From NCBI GenBank assembly GCA_023375785.1, contig SZWC01000034.1, positions 282,270 to 346,269 on the forward strand: 64,000 nucleotides of DNA, in the 5' to 3' direction. The translations under genes and the position numbers were made by a program. This document shows, one piece after another, positions 57,890-64,000 of this stretch. Source of the DNA: Penium margaritaceum (Eukaryota > Streptophyta > Zygnematophyceae > Desmidiales > Peniaceae). The stretch's first letter is position 1. Every line of letters starts with the position of its first letter. A model generated the notes under the pieces. It saw only the letters and a list, made by a program, of their open reading frames with translations, did no database searches and was not told the DNA's origin.

Positions 57890-59954
57890 TGGTGTCAAAG
57901 CATCAGGTAACATCACTTGGTGCCCCGTAACTATGTCATTGCTCTGCCGCCATCTTTCCTCTATCGCTTTCTCCTGCAATGTTCTGCCGTCGCTACCGTC
58001 GTCCAGTGCCTCGTCACTTTGCCAGCAGCTGACATCAGCAGCTTTGCCTGACGAGTTCTCCGCGCTAAAGAAACGCCTTGTCATCCCAAGGAAGCCCTGC
58101 GCCCATTTCCGCACCTATGGCCAACAACCGGTGACTTGTTGCCCACATCAGCTGCAAGCAACTCTCAAGCCGCCGTCTGCCATCAATTACCAAGAAGCTT
58201 CACGCTGTCTGACATCCGCTGCCTCTCATCACATCTGCCTCCGTAAGCATCTCCTCCTCTTTGATTCTGCCTTATCAGCTTCATCTGGCTCTTCCTCGCC
58301 ATCATCCCCCAGCCCGCCAGCATCCATCATCTCGAGCCGCCCTCTCGCGTCGCCTTCTCGCCTCGTCAACAGCTACAGCCAAAACTGCCGCCGTCAGGGT
58401 ATCGGTCACCACCACTCTTCCTGCTCCTACTTACGAGCTAACTAGGGAACAAGCCATCACTCTCCTGACATCAGCGGTCCAGTGGATCTGCACGCTGCCT
58501 GACTCCATCTGCCGCAACCAACCTCCTCTAGCTGACAGGATATCGGACACCACCAGTCGACCTGCTCCCATTTCCGAGCCAACCGGGGAACAAGCCGTCA
58601 CTCTCTTGAACGCTAGAAGAAGTGATTGCGTCACTCCATCTCTCTGTCGCGTTGCCTCTCACCTCGGCTCCCTCCGCTCGCATCGCTCCCTACCTCTCTC
58701 CTTCAGCATCATCGACAGCCTCCGGCATTCACATCTCGCATCATTCCCATCTGCATCCATCATCCCTCCTCCTCCTCCTCGCTCCAACCTCCTCAGCTCC
58801 ATCAGCCCCTCGTTCTTGCCTCATCTCCATCCCCTCGTCATCAACATCCTCCGCGCCGCCCCAGCATCAATCATCTCCATCCAGCATCATTCCGTCGCGC
58901 ACGTGGTTTTGCCCGTGCGCCCACTCATCAATCAATCGTTTCCTCTGCTTCCGCATCGCTTTCAGCTCGGCACAAGGATCTGCCCGATCGCATCGCCCTT
59001 TTCTGCGACGACCTGGGCCCACGCCGGAACTTCCTTTTGCGCATGCGGCTCACCCCTGCGCCCACTCCTCTATAATCATCAGCCTCCGCTTAAGCAATCA
59101 TCACCAGCATCTGTGGCTAGCACAAGGATCTACACGAGCTAGCTGCCCGCTTTGGAGCAGCCTGCACCCACGCCGGCAGCAGATTTCTCGCGACGCGTTG
59201 GCACCTGCCTTCCCCTTGTCGCATCCTACTCCCCTATTTCATTCGCGCACGTGGTTTTGCCCCTGCGTCCACTCCATCATCAATCGTTCCTCGTCATCTG
59301 CATCACCTTCAGCTCAGTAGAAGGATCCGCCCGGTCGTATCGCCTATTCCAGGACGACCTGCGTCCACACCGAAAACATCCGCCACGCATGTGGTTCCAC
59401 CCCTGCGCCCACTCCATCATCAGTCGCTTCTCCGCCATTCGTACTATCCTCAGCCTCATTCCCTGCCCGCCACAAGGAACCGCCCGACTGCATCGCTCGA
59501 GTCGCGAGGACCTGCACCCACGCCGAAACCTGGCAAGCGCACGTGGTTTCGTCCCCGTGCTCGCTCAGTCATCCGCCATCATCCTCCGCCATCATCTGCC
59601 TTCAACATCCGCTCGGCGCACGGATCCGCCCGGCCGCATCCCCTGTTGTGTGACATCCTGCACATCCACCACCGTCTCCGCATTCTCCCTTCTACAGCTG
59701 CCTCTTTTCTCTCCTCCACCCAGTCTCGCCCTTCTCGCTCATCTCCACCTCCCTACAGGGATACAGCAGATCAGCTGAGGAAGGGCCTCTCTTGTGGTTG
59801 ACACAAAGAGACAGTGTCATCCCTTCTCTCCCTAATTCACATGGCTCTCTCCTGGGAGACATGTGCCATACTCGAAGAAGATGGAAGCAATGTTGATGAT
59901 TGGGAAAACCAAGTACTTACTCTGGCATGAAGAACACCCATCAACCAATACAAC

Positions 59955-60548
59955 GTGGCGCAGCTCCTCACCAGACAATACGAACACCTTCGCTCGCCAT
60001 ATCGCCCCATCCCAGACTATGACGACACCTTCTTCAACGTCTACCGTCTGCTCTGGGAGCTGCTCCACCTTTCCTACCGTCATTGCCAACTGAAGGCCAA
60101 TTCCATCCCTGAACTGTGGCATCGTATCCTGCAGCAAGCCTGGAGGAAACAGTGGGATGCAACCACGTGCCAGAACAACGACAATTTTCCAGACATCACT
60201 GGAAGAGTGCGCGTTCTGCGTACCACCTCTCGCTCCTCTACAGCACAAGCTTGGGCAAAAGAGGTGTACGAGGCCTTGTACCCCAAAATCTTGCATGGCT
60301 ACATAATCACTGATGCCCTACTTGGAAATCTAACCTACCTGGGGTCAACGGTTTCTGATGAAACCCTCCGTCTGTACCAGGAGCACGTTAACCAGGAAGT
60401 TAGGGAAGGACTTAAACAAGTCCTTGAACAAAAACTTCATCAGCTGGTGGATGACTTTCCTTCCGACCTCGAGGAAATGTGGAACAACCTTCTGCTACAT
60501 TGTGGAGTAGAACGTTCACCCATTTGGGAGGACATATACTACCACTAA
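59955..60548 (+). pseudogene. Gag-like frame of the inner family A element
   Basis: 197 residues, the best preserved gag-like stretch in the window. It is mostly helical and rich in Trp, Tyr and His: IPDYDDTFFNVYRLLWELLH, SIPELWHRILQQAW, AWAKEVYEALYPKIL, then a C-terminal coiled segment (LYQEHVNQEVREGLKQVLEQ) and EEMWNNLLLHCGVE. The last part is related to the frame at 1-290. No zinc knuckle. I do not recognise the family. Position between primer site and 3' LTR suggests a capsid role. Confidence 0.6.
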
Positions 60549-60593
60549 CACAAGAGGTCGCTCTCCTTCAAATCTTGACAGATTCACGTGGAG

Positions 60594-61188
60594 TGTCGGA
60601 AGTCAGAATCTGACAAGCCAAGTCTCTCGGAGAAGATCCGAGCTCTCAATAATGGTTCAGGTCCAAGACCGAACCACCTTGACCTAACGGCTCTCATTCA
60701 GACTGACCGTTGAGTTCGATGTGTTAAGTCATCCCCTAATAAAGTGACATCTGTCACCCGCGTCCGGCTAGCGGAAAGAAGCCGTTGCTCATGTGTTCCG
60801 TTCTGTCCTTTTAATACCGAGGATGTTCATTCCCTTGAGTTAACCTGAACAGTTTTGCTCATCCTGTTCCCCCTTGGTTCTGTGGCTTCGCCGCCGTGTC
60901 TTCACTCTGCTCGCTCCTCGCTTTTCTTGTCTTTGCAAGCCCCTCTCAACTCTTCCCTCTGTCACTCTCGTTGCTTTGCTTAGCTCTCTTACTCCGCCCA
61001 CCATCACACGTCTCGCCAGCACTCTCTCTCACACCAACTTGTCTACCTCGACTACCTCGCGTCTCAGCCTCCGCGACTAAGTCCTCTGACCGCTCGCGCC
61101 TACGTCACTCTGCTGACGTACACTTGCGTGTTCTGACGCTTTTGCCTGCTTCTGCTGCTGCTATTCTCGTGTTTGCATTCTTCTGACA
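60594..61188 (+). repeat. Inner element 3' LTR
   Basis: 595 bp, TGTCGGAAGTCAG...TTCTGACA, followed by the GACAG duplication. Confidence 0.9.
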
Positions 61189-61413
61189 GACAGTCCCGAC
61201 GACTTTCAAGCTCAGCTTGAACTATTAAGCAAAGAACTGAGACGCGGGCTTCACACACTTGTCGATCCTACCCTACACTTTCTCCTGGCCAAGCATGACC
61301 GCAACAACTTATCCCTCTTGTGGCACGGCCTTATTATCCATTGTGGAGGGTCGGTCACGTGCGAATCATTGGGAAACTGGATAGATTTTATACCTTGACA
61401 GGTTCAAGGGGGG

Positions 61414-62078
61414 TGTCAGAATGATGTTTCTGTCAAGGCAGGACACCCAACGGGTTCAGCTCCAGGAGTTTTCTGGCTCCTCCTCTCTCAGAAATGCCAA
61501 GCACTCTCAATAACAGTTCAAGCCTCAGCATGAACCACCTCGGTCCCATGATACCCGAACCGTTGACGGTGAGAACTGACCAACGGCACAATACCAAGTA
61601 ATCCCCTAATAAGCGGCCCGACCGCATGCATGTCCGGCTAGTGCACAAGAAGCCGTTGCTTTCCTTTTTTGTCCTATTCTGTTCCTTATAAGGAGGATGT
61701 TCATTCCCTCCTAGCTTAACCAGAACAGTTCTATTCGTCCTGTTCCCTTTGGTTCCGCAGCTTCGCCGCCGTGTTCTCTCTCTGGTCGTCTCTCGCTTCC
61801 ATTGCCTTCGCCCACCTATATCTCCTCACGGCCCTTCGCCTTGCGAGCCTCAACCTTTCGCTTCCGACGCCTTCCTCTCCTTTCTCTCAAGTTCTCTCAT
61901 CCACGCTCTGTCTACCTTGGAACTCCAGTGGCTCGCGTCCTTTCGCGACTCTGCGACTAACTCCTTGGGCCCGCGCTCACCGCTCTGCCTCCATCACTCC
62001 ACTACGTCACTTCTGCCTCCTTCACTGCTTCTGCTTGCTTCTGCTTCTGCCATTCCCGCTCGTTGCATTCTTCTGACA
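61414..62078 (+). repeat. Outer element 3' LTR
   Basis: 665 bp, TGTCAGAATGATG...TTCTGACA, preceded by AAGGGGGG and followed by the CAAAC duplication and satellite. Confidence 0.92.
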
Positions 62079-64000
62079 CAAACAAGGTAGAATACTGGTG
62101 GCTCGGTGTGGCCATTGTGCATAGTGCCTTGACAAAGTTGGCATGTGCCACTAACCATGACCACAAAGCTTACCAAGTCACTTTCACTTCTATTGATCAT
62201 AACACGAGTCAACCACGCACAGAGTGTTCAATCCCAGTGCACATGTACTAGGCATGATCTTGCAGGTGCAAACACGGTAGAGTACTAGTGGCTCAATGTG
62301 GCTTTTGTGTGCAATGCCTTGACAAATGTGACATGTGTCACTGACCATGACCACAAAGTATACCAAGTGACTTTAACTTCTACGAATCATAACACAAGTC
62401 AGCCACGGCTAGAGTGTCCAATCATAGTGCAGATATACTGGGCATGACCTTACAGGTACAAACAAGGTAGAATACTGGTGGCTCGGTGTGGCTATTGTGC
62501 GCAATGCCTTGACGAAGTTGGTATGTGCCACTGATCATGACCACAAATGTATCCAAGTGACTTCTACTTCTATTGATCATAACACAAGTCAGCCATGGTC
62601 AGAGTGTCAAATCACATTACAGATGTACTAAGCATGATCTTGCAGGTGAAAACAAGGTACAATTCTGGTGGCTCGATGTGGCTATTGTACGCAATGCCTT
62701 GACAAAGGTGACATGTGCCACTGACCATGACCACAAAGTTTACCAAGTGACTTTAACTTCTACGAATCATAACACGAGTCAGCCACGGTAAAAGTGTCCA
62801 ATCATAGCGTACATCTAATATGCATGACCTTGCAAGTATAAACACGGTAAAAAACCCGTGTCTTGGCACGGCTATTGTGTGCAATGCCTTGACAAAGTTG
62901 GCATGTGCCACTGATCATGACCACAAAGTTTACCAAGTACCTAAACGGCTATGAATCATAACAAGAGTCGACCACAGTCAGAGTGTCCAATCACATTGCA
63001 GATGTACGGGGCATGACCTTGCAGGTAAAAACAATGAAGAATACTGGTGGCTCGATGTGGCTATTGTGCACACTGCCTTGACAAAGTTGGCATGTGCCAC
63101 TGACCATGACCACAAAGTTTACCGAGTGACTTTAACTTCTACGAATCGTAACACGAGTCAGCCACGGTCAGAGTGCCCAGTCATAGTGCAGATATACTAG
63201 GCATGATCTTGCAGGTGCAAAGAAGGTAGAATACTGGTGGCTCGGTGTGGCTATTATGCGCAATGCCTTGACAAAGTTGGCATGTGCCACTAACCATGAC
63301 CACAAATGTATCCAAGTGACTTTTACTTCTATTGATCATAACACGAGTCAGCCACGGTCAGAGTGTCCAGTCACAGTGCAGATGTACTAGGCATGATCTT
63401 GCAGGTGCAAACAAAGTACAATACTGGTGGCTTGGCACGGCTATTGTGCGGAATGCCTTGACAAAGTTGGCATGTGCCACTGGCCATGACAACAAAGTTT
63501 ACCAAGGGACTTTAACTTCTCTGAATGATAACACGAGTTAGCCACGGTCAGAGTGCCCAATCTAAATGCAGATGTACTAAGCATGACCTTGCAGGTAGAC
63601 ACAAGGTAGAATACTGGTAGCTCGGAGTGGCTATTGTGCACAATGCCTTGACAAAGTTGGCATGTGCCACTGACCATGACCACAAATGTATCCAAGTGAC
63701 TTATAATTCTATAGACCATAATACGAGTCAGCCACGGTCAGAGTGTCCAATCACAGTGCAGATATACTGGGCATGACCTTGCAGTTACAAACAAGGTAGA
63801 ATACTGGTGGCTCAGTGTGGCTATTGTGCGCAATGCTTTGACAAAGTTGGCATCTGCCACTGACCATGACCACAAATGTATCCAAGTGACATTTACTTCT
63901 ATTGATCATAACACGAGTCAGCCACGGTCTGAGTATCCAATCACAGTTGAGATATACTAGGCATGATCTTGCAGGTGCAAACGAGGTACACTACGGGTGG
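62079..64000 (+). repeat. 190-bp satellite array, plus orientation (block 5)
   Basis: The array resumes in phase with 54378 (GTACAAAC|AAGGTAGAATACTGG) and runs to the window end, about 10 monomers with types A, B and C. No gene is seen. Confidence 0.95.

Larger units (their letters stand above)
57285..61188 (+). mobile_element. Family A LTR retroelement, inner copy of the nested pair
   Basis: It has LTRs at 57285-57889 (605 bp) and 60594-61188 (595 bp) with perfect GACAG target duplications (57280-57284, 61189-61193) inside the outer element. A primer site variant TGGTGTCAAAGC lies at 57890-57901. The leader has the ~145-bp repeats, and a gag-like region ends near 60548. No pol is seen. The LTRs differ by about 6-7% by eye, fewer differences than in the outer element, as expected for the later insertion. 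It is a fossil with few breaks. Confidence 0.92.
54379..62078 (+). mobile_element. Family A LTR retroelement, outer copy of a nested pair
   Basis: It has 665-bp LTRs at 54379-55043 and 61414-62078 and perfect CAAAC target duplications (54374-54378, 62079-62083) in the satellite motif GTACAAACAAGG. The primer site lies at 55044-55055 and a purine tract AAGGGGGG ends at 61413. The leader carries the ~145-bp repeats. A gag-like frame is visible at 56738-57040. The interior is interrupted by a second family A element at 57285-61188. No pol is seen. The LTRs differ by about 8% by eye, the oldest pair in the window. It is a fossil with several breaks. Confidence 0.92.

Overview
This window is eukaryotic repeat-dominated DNA, most likely from a land plant or a related streptophyte alga. 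The lineage clue is in the primer-binding sites. Four LTR elements carry TGGTATCAGAGC or a close variant next to the LTR, the complement of the plant initiator-Met tRNA 3' end. A fifth carries the complement of the anticodon arm of the same tRNA. The species cannot be named from the sequence. I see no confident intact single-copy host gene, no tRNA or rRNA gene, no CRISPR array and no bacterial operon.

Layout: 1-590 is the 3' end of an LTR element (family A). 591-5432 is a 190-bp satellite in plus orientation, carrying a small hAT-like MITE (2109-2435). 5431-8330 is a Ty3/gypsy fragment (minus). 8331-15233 is the same satellite in the opposite orientation, with a 110-base N gap. 15234-17190 is unassigned. 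17207-21299 is a family A LTR element, itself hit by a second MITE. 21300-42590 is an older, mostly minus-strand locus broken up by three insertions: a Ty1/copia element (21704-26958, TSD CCTTC), a hAT DNA transposon (29930-33691, near-perfect 8-bp TSD) and a second copia element (34858-39388, TSD GGTTC). Apart from these insertions, that locus consists of a Ty3/gypsy fragment, an 87-bp minisatellite and a series of PHD-like C4HC3 zinc-finger modules. 42778-43416 is a family A LTR. 43417-54378 is plus-orientation satellite interrupted by a gag-type LTR element with 1133-bp LTRs (45769-48590). 54379-62078 is a family A element with a second family A element nested in it (57285-61188), both with perfect 5-bp TSDs. 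62079-64000 is satellite again.

How the parts relate: the satellite is the landing platform and the LTR elements, hAT element and MITEs are successive insertions. The TSDs give a relative order. The LTR elements and the transposase are decayed. LTR pairs differ by roughly 4-8% by eye, so the insertions are old but datable. The least ordinary items are the tandem PHD-like fingers at 21.3-29.5 kb, the gypsy family with a protease-like domain downstream of RT-RNase H and no visible integrase, the anticodon-arm (half-tRNA type) primer site of the first copia element, the 145-bp leader repeats of family A, and two hAT MITEs packed with short palindromic motifs.
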